Assembly: GCA_015039365.1 (NCBI GenBank)
Contig: WION01000414.1
Span: forward strand, 1-46,494
Reading direction: 5' to 3'
Source: Amanita rubescens
Lineage: Eukaryota > Basidiomycota > Agaricomycetes > Agaricales > Amanitaceae
DNA length: 46,494 bases
The position numbers and the translations under genes were made by a program. Every line of letters starts with the position of its first letter. Within the stretch, counting starts at the first letter, position 1. The notes under the pieces were generated by a model. The model worked only from the letters and a program-made list of their open reading frames with translations. It made no database searches and was not told the origin of the DNA. Positions 1 to 11,857 of the stretch are shown here, piece after piece.

Positions 1-3000
1 TCCCAGTTCCTTCATCGACTCTGATTGTAACGATGACTGTTCTGTCGACATCTTCGTCGTAGACGAGTGGCCGAGGAAACTGCATGTCGCGGAGAACTGG
101 ATGGTTCACAGAGGAGTTCACACCTAGACACCGCATGGACGATTCAATGCCAGCGAAAACCAACTCCATGTACAACGAAGCAGGGCAAAGGGCCATCCCA
201 CCGACGCAATGACCTCTGATGTAAGGCGCCAGTTGGCTTATAGGAGTCTCAAATAGAGCTACATGGCTATTTTCAGGACAAGGGTACTGAGCGAATGACC
301 GCAACAAGCTGTATTCCAAAGGGTTTGACACGGCCGCCGCGCTTTCATGAGAAGCGCTTGGTTCGCGGTACGAGACCCAGAACTTGGACTTGTTGAATGG
401 ATACGATGGAAGACTAATGCATGAGATGGATTCTATATGGGAGAACACCTCGCGCCAAAGAACAGGTATGCCAGACGCATACAGCGAGGATAGGCTTGAC
501 GTCAACGGGTACCATGCATCGTGACGGTTGTGAAGCGAAGGCAGTAGTAACACATTTTCCTGTATCAGTGGGTTGACCTTGAGCATTGGTAGTACTGTCG
601 CATGAGGGCCGATTTCGATCCACGCATCAATGTTGAACTTGGATACAAGGGAGGCCACGCCATTGTGAAACCGGACAGGTTCCACGCAATGACGAGCAAA
701 ATACGACGCGTCGAAACGCGTCCCATCACCGGCCAATACGAGTTCGCCATACACGTTAGAGGCGACGGGAATACTCGGAGCCAGAATCGTAATATCTTTT
801 GCAGCGCTGGATAAGTCGTCGAGAATGGGGTCCATTGCGGGGCTATGATAACCAAACGGGACCCGCAGAAACGTGTTTTCGCAATGAAAGTGACTGTCAA
901 TGAACTCTTTGAATGTCCTGAGATCATTGAGCGGACCAGCGACGACGCAATCGGCAGGACCATTGCAGCATGCGATCGACAAGTCTGAGAGGCTCATAGA
1001 GCGCAACACGTTTTCCACGTCTTCGGCCGAGAGACGGACAGCGATCATTCCGGTAGCCCCCGTCGTGCATCTTTGAGCCATGATACTTGCACGGGTAGCA
1101 ACCAACATCAATGCGTCACGGAGGGTCAAGGCACCAGCAATTACGAGCGCTGCATATTCTCCCAAACTGATGAAAGGTACATAAGGAAGGGACGTTCGCG
1201 TTCATGCCCGGAGAACTCACCTATGACCAATAACCGCTGCTGGCTTGAGGCCCCAAGACATCCAAAGCTTAGCAAGGGCATATTCAACCGAAAGTAGGGC
1301 GCTTTGGAAAGCTCCAATCTCCGGCACGTCTCTGCCTTCGGAAGATCCGGTTCCGCGCGTGATAATAGGAAGAATGCCAGAGAAGCCGGAGGAAGTGAGA
1401 ATCGCGTGGCACTCGTCAATGTGGCGCCTGAACAGGGGGGACGAAGCATAAAGGGAGCTTCCCATGCCCAAATATTGGCTTCCTTGGCCAGAGAAGACGA
1501 ATACTATGGTCGCATCTCGTTCTTTCGCTTGGACGATGCTGGCGCTTTTGAGCTTCTTGATCAGTTCCTCTTTCGAACTTGCGGACACGGCCAATCGATA
1601 TTCGTAAAGCATCCGCCTGGCTGACGCAGTATAAGCAATGTTCGCCAAAGATGTTTTTGCGCTCTCTTCGCTTGACAGCCACTGTAAATACTTGTCGCGT
1701 AAAGCCTCTGCCCCGGCGATATTCTTGGCTGATAATCCAAACACGAATGGCATATCTGATGGCGTATGTCGCATCCCGTTTCGGAAAAACTCCTCAACTG
1801 CAAGTGCCGTATTGGAGCCCGATGCGCCAAAGTTATTTAAAACAGCTACCCTTTTCGGCCCATATCGGGACGGCTCCCATGAACTGGTAACCGTTGGGAT
1901 AATGATGTTATCGTTTTCGAGGGGCCTTATACGGGGATTGAGCTTGCTTAGCGAAATTTGCCGGGGTATCGTGGAGTGTTGTAGCATGAGCAATAACTTT
2001 GCAAGGCCCGCAGCTCCAGAAGCTGCTTCGAGATGGCCGATGTTTGCCTTTATCGAAGTAACGTAGAGAGGGTTAATAGCTTCACGTTGCTTGCAGAAGA
2101 CTCGTCTGATGCTCTCTAGTTCGCAAACGTCTCCCGCCTGGGTACCAGTTCCATGCGCTTCAATTACGTTCACCTGCCGTGGATCTAACCCTGAGTTCTC
2201 CAGAAGCTGTTCGAGAAGCGAGGCTTGTGTTTCTGCGTGAGGATGCGTAATTGAATGCGCCAAACCACTTTGATTGACCTCTATGCCGCGGATGACACCC
2301 CAAACCTGATCTTGTTCGTTGATTGCGTCCGATAAACGCTTGAGCACGAAGACTCCACAGCCCTCCCCACGAGAGTAACCATCTGCAGAACCGTCAAACG
2401 GTTTGCACTGGCCCGTAGGGCTAAGGAAATGTGCTCTGTCTAGACCAAGGAACGCCTAGAAAGCAGCGTTAATGTCAGACCATACTTCGAGACGCGAGAT
2501 GTGAACGTACGTCAGGGCTGGAAATGACATTGACGCCCCCAACCATGACAGCGTCGCAATCTCTGTTCATCAAAGCACGAGCTCCTTGATAGACGGCTGC
2601 GAGGGATGAAGAACATGCCGTATCAACTACCATTGAAGGACCACTCATTTGCATTGCATAGGATATCCGACCGGCAAGGAAAGCGCCCAGAGTACCTGAT
2701 ACTATTTAAAAAAACTGTACACCGAAGCATGTAGAGACGCGCACCAGTACTATAATAAACGTCAATTTCATCTTTGAGATTGTGGACGTAATCATGAGTA
2801 GCGACGCCAATGAAGCAACCAAATCGATGCGGTCGAAATGTGGGTGTTGAATTTGGAACGTATCCAGCATCTTCTAGTGCCTCGTAGGCGGTATGAAGCA
2901 GAATGCGTTGCTGGGGATCCATACTTTTGGCTTCACGAGGGCTGATCTTGAAAAATCTAGTTAACCGCACATACGTAAATCGATGCCGCCTCCGATTAAG

Positions 3001-4534
3001 AAAGAGAGCTTACTGGTTATCAAACTCGTCAACGGTGTCGACGAAATTCCCTGTATGCACTTTCATGAAACGTTTGCTGGAAACGTTGTTTGAACCGTTA
3101 TAGTCAGACACGCTGAATCGATGTTCTGGAATCTTGAAGTACGAGAAGGCGGGTAATTAGCAATGATCTTGTAATCATTAAGCAGTCTTTCTTACCTTTA
3201 CAATCGTGTTGATTCCTCGTTCGAGAGTTTCCCAGAGTTGAGAAGTGTTGGGGGCACCAGGCATGTTAACGGCCATACCGACAATTGCAATCGGTTCTTG
3301 TTTCGGTAGCTTTTCTGCGAGTCCGCATATTTCATTATGTGTGGTCAAATCAAGCAGTGTAACGTGGGAACCAAGCGCTCGTTCTACAGGTTTAGTGAGG
3401 CCTGTTCCGGGCCCTACGTTGAGCAGCTGTATGCGCAGGTCTTTAGGAGAAGTCTCGACAACCTTATCAACGACGAGATCCCAGTTGACAGGCTGCGTGA
3501 GAAGCATGTCGAGTACTGTCTCGATGAGAGGTCTAGGATCATTATTCGTAATTAATTCGCCAGTATATGTCGACCGAATAGGGATTTGAAGATTAGAAAC
3601 GTCGGGAAATGATATTTTTCTCTCGGATATATCAACCAGGATTTGCTTTCGCATACTCTCTTCATGAACGCGGGCGTGATAAAGGGTGTCGACCGTGGTC
3701 CTATGAATGAATACGCCAGGTCCGAAAGTACCGGAAAACGTTGCCAAGACGCCTGGTTGACCGGATATAGTAACAGAAGAGTCGTCCATGACGGCCGTCA
3801 AGTAAAGAGAGGCAGTCCCAGATTCCTGCACAAGGAAGAAGGTTAAGCGGTTCCATAATTAGGCACGAAGAGCGTTTGATTACCTTGTTAAACTTTTCGA
3901 GAGCTGCTTCTGCGGCCTGACGTCCCAAACCGAAAAATACGAGACTCCAGGGCAGTGAAGGATGAACTGATGGTGTGCAGACGGACAACTCCTTTTTTCG
4001 ATAGAGTTGACTGCGAATACCGATCCAAAGGGCCAAGCGAAAAATCTCCACAGCACGAGAAATGAATTCGATGACTGTATTCGACGAGCTGACGACGCAT
4101 GCTGGTAATATCCCCGAGGAGAAACCTAGAATTCCGACGTCGTATTTCTTGTTGCTCTTCAGAATATCGCTGAATGATGGATGAGGTTTTATTGACCCTC
4201 CGTTCCCTTCGGTAAAGGCAAGATAACGTAGAACTTGAACTAAGAAAAGGGTCGATCCAGTTATCACGGGATTATAGAGATAACGTTCGTCTTGCACTAG
4301 TAGAGATTCCTTTGTCGTAAATTCGGAAAGGCTGACCTGTATGTCGTCGAGAGCGGAAGAGCTGAGCGTCAAAAGCTCGGATACAAACGCTTGGAAGCAT
4401 GCGACGAGTAAAACTGAGCAACAAGGGAGCTTAGCATCAGAGAGTGCCTGTTGGCGTGTCGCGGCGCTGCTAGCAGCATTCGTGCCTTGCCCCGCGAAAA
4501 CGGGGATGAAGAGCAATTCTGAGGAACTCGCCAT
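1..4534 (-). CDS. Non-reducing polyketide synthase, SAT-KS-AT-PT part (3' end beyond the window)
   Basis: Iterative type I PKS that would build an unreduced aromatic polyketide from malonyl-CoA. My model has seven exons: 4534-3884, 3825-3196, 3132-3014, 2956-2745, 2695-2511, 2455-1221 and 1166-1 (open at the edge), with introns of 49-63 bp. It gives 1,399 residues in one frame. The SAT domain covers roughly residues 1-330 with GFSSG at 137-141. The KS starts near residue 385 (EPIAIVGMA), has Cys565 in DTACSSS, and carries EAHGTG and NIGHLEAA. The AT has [10 protein letters not shown] and GHSLGEYAA, whose Ser (about 1011) is split by the last intron, followed by GYHS and IGPH. The PT begins near residue 1320 with a likely catalytic His at about 1330 (RGHCVGG). 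ACP and release domains must lie to the left of position 1. The layout resembles basidiomycete orsellinic-acid-type synthases, but the product cannot be read from this part. Start chosen at the first ATG giving a complete SAT N-terminus. Confidence 0.95.
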
Positions 4535-4593
4535 TTTTGTTTTTGCGCTTGAACAGAGTGATGGGGGATGTCGTTCTGTATCGGGGATTCGAT

Positions 4594-4602
4594 CCTTTTA
4601 TG
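4594..4602 (-). promoter_or_regulatory. TATA-like element of the polyketide synthase gene
   Basis: On the minus strand CATAAAAGG lies about 60-68 bp before the PKS start codon at 4534. Its position and composition fit a TATA box. No other promoter element is clear. Confidence 0.4.
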
Positions 4603-4604
4603 TT

Positions 4605-6521
4605 GACTGAACCGTAACATCTATTCCGAGGCGACCCAGCGATAAACTACTCCGTTTTCCAATGTTGGAAAAAAGCATGTGTCGAGAAGAAAGATACAAT
4701 TTCAGGGTGCTGGCAATTTGCGTACAAGTCAGCGAACACATTGAGGCGCGTTCATACGTACATGCGGGAATTACTTGTCGATGGAGTCTGAGCGTTGTCT
4801 TAGAAGCTCCCTATGATTAAGACTGTTCGAGACGACAGAACCAAAGATATATGGCCCGACTAACTGGAGAGTATGTGCTTCCCGTCCCGCCAAATGCGTG
4901 ACGGAATGAAAAGATGTTTGATCACGTGGCCGTCTCTTCACGACATCATAGCTTCGATCTCGCACGAGCGTTTTCCGGTCCGTTGTGTACAAACTTTCAC
5001 GTGCACTCGAGGATTGAACGGAGCTTTTCCAAAATGTAACTTGGCCGCGGTTTGTAACATTTAGACTAGCACCAATTACGCCCGTGCCTCGATGATTTAT
5101 AAATGTCCCGCTTCTCAGGATTTTCCGCCAGAGTAAGGATGCTTCGGGCGTTAGGCTGAGTGAAGCTTCGAAGAAGGTAACTCGGCACAACAGACCCCCT
5201 TCCTCGATGGTCATGTAATAACCCTTCGATCGTCTTTCAAAATCCGGAACCATTCAGACCGTCCCAATTCCTTTGAGACACGCTCTGGATACAGAGATAG
5301 TACCAGGTCGTTCGAAATGACAAAGTTAAGTAATTGCAAAAAGCGCTAAAACGCAAACGCTTACCTACTGTAAGTCCTCGGTGAAGCCGAGTAGCACAGT
5401 TATGTGTCAAACGAAAGTGTATGTTGGTCTTCCCCTGCTTTAACTATGGCTCGTCAAAAATCTTAACGCTATTCATAGAATGGCCGCGCCGCGACTTTGT
5501 ACGGGGAGTTAAAGCACGCTGGCTGCTTCACTTGATCGCCGTCGGCGTATTAACATAGCAGAGGATCGGAGGCCAGACATTCTGCCCCGATCTGAAGGAC
5601 TAATGCTTCGACCATCGCTCTATAGCCAGACTCCGAGCGCCCAGGAAACCCCTCGTGGTCGCCAAGCCAGTGCAGAGTGATTATTCTTTACACTCCTTGA
5701 CAAGATAACTCTTCTATGAGAGCAGGCCGATAAACGCAGAAATTCAAACCACAAAGAGGTTCGTACGCATCAGATCAGGATAATCAGCCTCACCCTCGAA
5801 GCGCTTTGATCTACACTCTCCCCGTCCAACAGCCTTAAAAACTGAGCCGGAATACGCGATCACCGCAAAGAGAATCTGCCTCAATTTAGTCACAAACTGG
5901 TGTTGAACAACGTTTATTTGTCTGCTACTGGCAAGGGACAGGTTACTATGGAACGACCTCCACCTAATGAGGGAAGAAATATGTTAGCGGCCGTGTTCTT
6001 CAATTTGGAAATTTAGAAAAAGGGTTTAAATAAAGAAGTCTCAGCAGAATTAGATGTCGTCAAGCCTTCCCTTCCAAAAAAAAGAGAAGGTTGGGCTCAT
6101 TAAAATCAGTTTTTTTGGAAATCATAGAGAACAGAAAAGAAGCGCGTCGACGAGTGAGATACTCACATTAGAACTTGCTACGTTGCAATGTGTTGAACGT
6201 TTGTTGAATAAATTTTTCGTGTGCTGCTGTTTCAGTGTTTGTGCATGTGTAGGACTGTCCTGATTTGTATTATTATTATTAGACCCCACCAACAAATACA
6301 TGCAAAGACAAGTTGCGATTCCACTCTCCCGCAGCCAGCCAGCGATTTTGAGTATTCTTGCAAGCCTCAGTACGCGAAGCATCAGATCTCAGGAGTCAGA
6401 GGCGAAGAAGAATAATTTCGATGCACTCATGGCGCCGTTTCCCCATATTTGGTTATGACAACAAGTGACAATACTCGGGACAGTGATCACCGAGATTTCA
6501 CACTCAGAGACAACGTTCGTT
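4605..6521. other. Spacer between the PKS and the GFA-type gene, no confident gene
   Basis: About 1.9 kb without a gene I can support. The longest open frame is on the minus strand at 4771-5253 (160 codons, from an ATG). It shows no motif I recognise and no membrane segment, so it may be chance or an exon of an unrecognised gene. The rest is AT-richer towards 6000-6300, where short poly-A and TTA tracts occur. I see no repeat shared with the array to the right. Confidence 0.4.
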
Positions 6522-7176
6522 ATGCCCACAGAGCTAAGAGGTAGCTGCCACTGCGGAGCGGTCAGGTTTAGCGTTCAGTCTAGCACTCCAGTCCCATATC
6601 AGGTACGTCGCTGATGGTGTGAGACTGACTTTGGCTTATCTGAACCCTGCTATACAGCTGTGTTTCTGCTCAATTTGTCGCAAAGTGGGCGGAGTGGGAG
6701 GATCTATCAACTTGGGCGCGCATGCCAATACACTTCAAATATTGAAAGGAAAGGAACATTTACGGTACCCTGATCCTTCCAGCCCGATCTCCGTAAGCTA
6801 ATTACGTTGCTCAAGCGTCTATAAAGCTGTTCTCGACAGGGACACGCCAAATGAACGCATAGCCGCCTCGGAACGGAATTTCTGTTCCAAGTGTTCTTCC
6901 ATGCTATGGCTTTACGATGAGACCTGGCCAGAATTACTTCATCCATTTGCTTCAGCGATTGACGAGCCCGAGCTGCAACCTCCAGAGAAAATGGTAGGCA
7001 ATTCCTCGTCTCTATATTTGGATTTTAGTATCTGAATACGATATTAGGTGTGCGTCTTGCTCAATTCAAAACCAGGGTATGTTCGTCTCCCTGAGGGTGA
7101 AAAAGAGCTGTACGAGGAATACGGCCCTCTCTCAATTGAGGAGTGGCACAAGAAGAACACTTTATACATAAAGTGA
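6522..7176 (+). CDS. GFA/CENP-V family zinc protein (glutathione-dependent formaldehyde-activating enzyme-like), intact copy
   Basis: Four exons, 6522-6602, 6658-6764, 6816-6993 and 7048-7176, join in frame to 164 residues, the usual size for a single GFA domain. The zinc-binding cysteines of the family are visible: GSCHCGAV near residue 8, CFCSICRK in the second exon and FCSKCSS in the third. Members of this family bind zinc and act on, or are suspected to act on, glutathione adducts; the substrate here is unknown. The protein has no signal peptide or membrane segment, so it is probably cytosolic. It is the only copy in the window with all exons open. Decayed relatives occur near 10.5, 15.9, 21.1, 24.5, 27.6 and 28.5 kb. 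It lies 1.07 kb before the first 7TM gene, and this pairing is what seems to have been amplified. Confidence 0.88.
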
Positions 7177-8200
7177 AAGTAAAACAATTTATACTATGTT
7201 GTCAACAAGCTTAATGAAATTACGTTACCGTATGTCAATCATATTTTCGCGTGCCTAAAAATGATGTTCAAGAGGTTAACGCTCATCCGGTAAATGTTGG
7301 GTTCGGGACTGTCCTTATGGGAAACGGAGGTATTCCGTATCAGTTATTTCGAGCTGATCGGTCCGAACACGCGAACCTCGGACGTATGCGTATTTCTCAC
7401 ACGGACCCGTGTCCAATCGGTCAACGTCTGTCTGCAAGGAATCGGTAACATATAGTGACCTTCTCAGTCGAATATGCCCGCGTGTCCGATGACACGATTT
7501 AGAGAAGAATTTGGATCTTTCACACTATCTTCGGTTGAGTTGTTATCTCAATTTTACCTTCTTTTCCCAAGTGCTGCGGAGCGTGTCCATGCTGAAAAAT
7601 GACACCCCTTTGGCTGGTTACGCTCAGGCGTGTGCTGCTCAACACCGCTCTGTGGACCTTTTGGCCGCCTAGAGATAAGACCTTTTGCTTCTATGAGGAT
7701 GCGGTGTCCATCCGATCTATGCATTCTCCGGAGTCTGAGAGGGATGTGGATAAGATAAGAACGCGGGCCAGAGTAGGGATGAAAACGTAACGTTGCATTA
7801 TCTACCAACAGAAACGCCAAAAATGAATCACCAAGTTGAGGCTATTCTCGCTCAGTCTCTGCTGAAACCACTGACTGCCCAGTAGACCGTTCGCTTTTCC
7901 AATCCCGTCTGAATCACTCTTTACTACATTGAAGTTGGTACATGTCGGAGGAACTCGGGAGGTAAGCTATTGAATCAGAAGGCGAATCCATAGCTAATGT
8001 TCAGATTGGGCCTTACACGGGTGCTCACCTTTCCGATGAACGTTTGGTCATCCCGCGGGGCCGCCCATTGTGTCTTGACAGATACCTATGAGCGTAGTAG
8101 GATCCGTACAATCAGCGATCACCAGCGGCGCGCCCCTCGCTATGGAACAAGTGGCGGTTATTTTGCTCCATTCACTCTAACACTGGTTTTTTAGTTGCAG
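7177..8200. repeat. Spacer with upstream block of the 7TM cassette (unit A)
   Basis: Non-coding stretch between the GFA-type gene and 7TM gene A. Much of 7250-8200 is repeated in diverged form at about 10900-11815 in front of gene B. Two recognisable sub-blocks recur in front of most other copies: one around 7766-7870 (ending GGCTATTCTCGCT), and one around 8100-8140 containing GATCACCAGCGGC. No open frame here looks coding. Confidence 0.55.
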
Positions 8201-8210
8201 GATAAATACA
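8201..8210 (+). promoter_or_regulatory. TATA-like element of 7TM gene A
   Basis: GATAAATACA lies 41 bp before the ATG at 8243. An equivalent AT-rich element stands 40-45 bp before the ATG of all six paralogues, so it is probably functional. Confidence 0.5.
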
Positions 8211-8242
8211 GGTGTCAAGTCGAAAGAAGCCAACAGCACACA

Positions 8243-9345
8243 ATGCACCCCGGCGAAGAATATATCGTTGCGATAACTACCCAGGCACTCGTAACGGGTA
8301 CGTACTTCGCTACATTTCTCCTGTGCCTACGATGGCTCGTCTTTTCGGATGATGGCGGAACCCTGCGCAAAAGGATCAATTGGCCCTTCTTAATCATTAC
8401 CGTCATCCTCTTTGCTTTCGCCGTGACAGATTTCAGCATTTCTCTTCGATCTCTGTTACTCGTTTTCGAAGATGAAAATATCGGGTTCTACCTAATTGTT
8501 CTCAATGTAAGTGATTCAAAAATTTAATCCTCGTCATCAGGTTGAACTCTCTCCAGGGATTTGTAGACATGTTGTCGTATATTATAACCGACAGTGTCCT
8601 GGTTCGTGAAAGAACGAAACGAATAACCCTATATTCACAACACTTCACCAGATCTTCCGTTGTTGGGTGGTGTACAACAGATCGTGGCGGATCATTGTTC
8701 TTCCCTTCCTCCTACTGCTGTACAACATATCGACTCTTATTATGATGACGTATTGGAACGCCACTACCACGGGAGCAGTATCAACAGGCTTTGATGATCA
8801 ACTTCTTGGTATACAAGGGTCGTATCTCGCCAGTACCATCATCATAAACATTTATGCAACATGTATGTGAAGGGATTACTCTGCGTTCCGTGATATTAAT
8901 CCCAAGTAATATTGAAGCTGCTATTGTAGTGAAAATCTGGAGAAACACTGTGTCCAGACACCTTTGTCGTTTCACAATTCGTGTTGTCGCCGAATCGGGT
9001 TTACTATACACCATTACGAGCATCGTCACTTTTTGCATGTTGCTTCTCCCTGTCCCTGGATTCCTGATTGCAACTGCTATTGTACGTTGTAAAGGACTTT
9101 TGAATGCTGCAGGGACTATATCTCACTCACATCTTCAGGACCTCCCTGTCTCCGGAATTGCGTATCATCTTATATTGATACGCGTGGCGCAAAATAGGGC
9201 TAAACCGGAAGAACGCCGAATGTCGTCATTAATGCTCGGTGACTCTACCATTGAGCGTGCTGTTCCAACCATACCACGCCACCACCCGCAATCGGTCGTT
9301 CCTCATGAGATGGACTCTAGAATGTCACACAGGTGTCGTCGCTAG
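8243..9345 (+). CDS. Orphan seven-transmembrane protein, paralogue A
   Basis: Five exons, 8243-8506, 8557-8601, 8652-8862, 8918-9081 and 9139-9345, give 296 residues. Hydrophobic segments occur at the N-terminus (VTGTYFATFLLCLRW), after WPF, around the 45-nt second exon, in LPFLLLLYNI, in SYLASTIIINIY, after the conserved RVVAESGLLYT, and just before LILIRVAQNR. That suggests about seven membrane passes with a short polar C-terminal tail (STIERAVPTIPRHH). This fits a membrane protein family common in Agaricomycetes that has no known function; similarity to G-protein-coupled receptors is only in topology. Conserved landmarks across copies are FSDDGG, IFRCW..YNRSWRI and AESGLLYT. The second intron begins GTTCGT. 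This copy is closest to gene B. The C-terminus is about 12 residues longer than in B. Confidence 0.85.
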
Positions 9346-10425
9346 TTCTTCTTTCTATAGTTTGTTCATATCCGATTGAATAAGTTGGCCCCTGAATTGT
9401 TATCGTTCAACTTTTTATTAGTAGAATTAGTAGATACATGTGTATAGTTTCATGACGAATTGATAGTATTGCATTGCCGTCGTCACGATGAACCGATCAC
9501 CTAGAAAATTTTCATATAGGTATGTATAGGCATGTCGTATTTGGGGTTTCAATAAATGCGGAGAAAACAAGAAGCAGCAGTTGGTTCCTTTCAGCGTAGC
9601 AGCAGATATCGCCTTCATCTCTTCCTTGGCGTTTCATCTCGGCCATCTGCTTGAACACAAAATGCAATAACCGTGACGCCATCAGCCTCGGAAGGAGCAG
9701 AACATGCATCTAACGTCGCCAATGGGATTATTGTCTTTAATCGGATCGAGGTAAGCAGGTTTTGGTCATCTATCCAATTAATAATAATATATCTCCATCG
9801 AAAAACGTTGCGCACCAGATCCAGAGTAACACGGTGCGACGAGTACGTTGTGCGAATTAGAGGATACACACCGAGAAAGTGACTTTAGAAAAGTGTGTAT
9901 GTACACGTTTCCCAAAGGTAGTGCACCATGGCCGCAGGATCTAAGCTAGGTACGGTTGGGTATAAAGGTCTGAATAGTCCACGAGAGATCATTCTCAAGC
10001 GGGACGGCTGCTATACGTGGATTGCCGAATGTTTGAAACGAGACACTGTTGCAAATGGGAGGCTTGGATACATCAGAGGTGCAGCGCGGTACAAATCCTA
10101 GTCGTGGGCATCCTAGGCTGCGCTTGCGGGAGATACCTTGTCACGCGAGCCTGTATAAGCAAAGTTGATGACGAGGAGAAAAGCGGCCCACCTATCTCAC
10201 GCAAGAGATCCCCAACCCATCACGTGTCCTTTCTCGCCCATGAAGTCTTCTAAGAGTGCTCCAAGAATATCCGAATCACTCAAGTTTTCGATGCTGAAGC
10301 GACAATCGCATGGGTGGCAAGAGTGGAGGTCACTTTCTCACATGCGTCACACTTTGTTACAACTCGCAGTCACAGTAAGCCAATTCAAAGGAATCTGGCC
10401 GTCTCCGAATAGCTTCACCTATAAA
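9346..10425. other. Spacer downstream of 7TM gene A
   Basis: No gene seen. The first half (to about 9900) is repeated in diverged form after gene B at about 12940-13380. It includes TTAGTAGATACATGT near 9427-9441, a motif also found after genes B and C and, slightly changed, after E. The part from about 9890 to 10250 has weak counterparts near 20600-20780 and 24180-24360, so it belongs to the duplicated unit. Confidence 0.45.
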
Positions 10426-10880
10426 GTCATCTAAGTCGCAATTTCCAACGGTAGTGGTGCGCATCTCCTCTTCTTTGAATCGGAGGTTTCGCATCTGAAT
10501 TCAATAAAGTGCGCTGGGTGGGAGGATCTATCAACTTGGGCGCGCATTCCGATACGCTTCAAATGGGTCTACAAAGCCGTTCTCGACAGAACGAACGCAT
10601 AGCCACCTCTGAACGAAACTTCTGTTCCAAGTATTCTTCCATGCTATGGCTTTACGATGAAACCTGGCAAGAATTACTTCATCCATTTGCTTCAGCGATT
10701 GACGAGCCCGAGCTGCAACCTCCAAAGAAAATGGTAGGCAATTCCTCGTCTCTAAATTTGGATTTTAGTACCTGAATCTGATTGCGTCTTGCTCAATTCC
10801 AAACCATTATGTTCGTCTCCCCTAGGGTGAAAAAGAGCTATAGGAGGAGTTCCACAAGAACACTTTATACATAAAGTGAT
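10426..10880 (+). pseudogene. Decayed GFA-type gene of unit B
   Basis: The stretch 10509-10780 clearly matches exons 2 and 3 of the intact gene at 6522. However, exon 1 and the cysteine-rich start of exon 2 are missing, and the exon 2 end plus intron 2 have been deleted so that exons 2 and 3 are directly joined. The Cys of the FCSKCSS motif is Tyr here. A fragment of the exon 4 end follows at about 10800-10880, with an in-frame TAG. In front (10426-10510) lies a second, out-of-order fragment of the exon 3/intron 3 region, nearly identical to one at 15905-15999. It cannot encode a working zinc site. Confidence 0.8.
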
Positions 10881-11815
10881 ATCACTTTACCGTCAAGAGG
10901 TTAACGCCCATCCGGTGAATGCTGGCGGATTCAGGGCTGTCCTCACGGGAAACGAGGTGTGCCGCATCAGTTATTTCGAGCTGATCGGTGTGATCGGTTG
11001 GGTGGTTCCGTGACGCCTACCACTCACCGGACATGCGAACCCCGGACGTATCCAATGATCCATATTTCTTACACGGACCGTGTCCAATCTGTTGACGTCT
11101 GTCTGCCAGGAATCGGTAACATATAGTGACATCCTCAGTCGAATATGCCCGCGTGTCCGATGAGACAATTTAGAGAAGCATTTGCATCTTTTACAGTATC
11201 TTCGGTTGAGTTGTCATATCGATTTTACCTTCTTTTCCCAAGCGCTGCGGATGGACACTGCATCCTCGTAGATGCAAAAGCTCTTATCTCTAGATGTCCA
11301 AAAAGTACACCGAGCGGCATTGAGCAACACAGGTCTGAGCGTAACCAGCCAAAGGGGTGTCATTTTTCGGCATGATCCATGCCTTCTGTCGGAGTCTGCG
11401 AGGGATGGGGATAATATAAGAATGTGGGCCGGAGTAGGGATGAGAGCGTAACGTCGGATATATATGGCCAACAGAAGCCCCAAAAATGAATCACCGAATT
11501 CAGGCTATTCTCGCTCACCACTAACTGCCCAGTAGACCGTTCGCTTTTCCAATCCATGCACGTAGGAGGAACCCAAGAGGTAAGTTATTGGATCAGAAGG
11601 CGAATCCATAGCTAACGTTCAGATTGAGGCTTACACGGGTGACCGCCTTTCCAATGAACCTTCGGTCAACCAACGGGACTGCCCATTATGTCTTGACAGA
11701 TACCTATGAGCATAATAGGATCCGTACAATCAGCGATCACCGGCGGCATGCCCTCCTGGGAACAAGCGGCAGTTATTTGCTCCATTCGCTCTAACACTGG
11801 TTCGTCTAGTTGCAG

Positions 11816-11825
11816 GATAAATACA
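11816..11825 (+). promoter_or_regulatory. TATA-like element of 7TM gene B
   Basis: GATAAATACA, 41 bp before the ATG at 11858, identical to the element of gene A. Confidence 0.5.
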
Positions 11826-11857
11826 GGTGTCAAGTCGAAAGAAGCCAACAGCACACA

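Noticed and set aside
565..963. Minus-strand open frame of 132 codons inside the PKS region
   Set aside because: It is a shifted frame of the PKS AT/PT exon; the true frame continues through it without a stop.
1304..2066. Plus-strand open frames of 100-140 codons opposite the PKS
   Set aside because: Antisense shadows of the KS/AT exon with no recognisable protein content.
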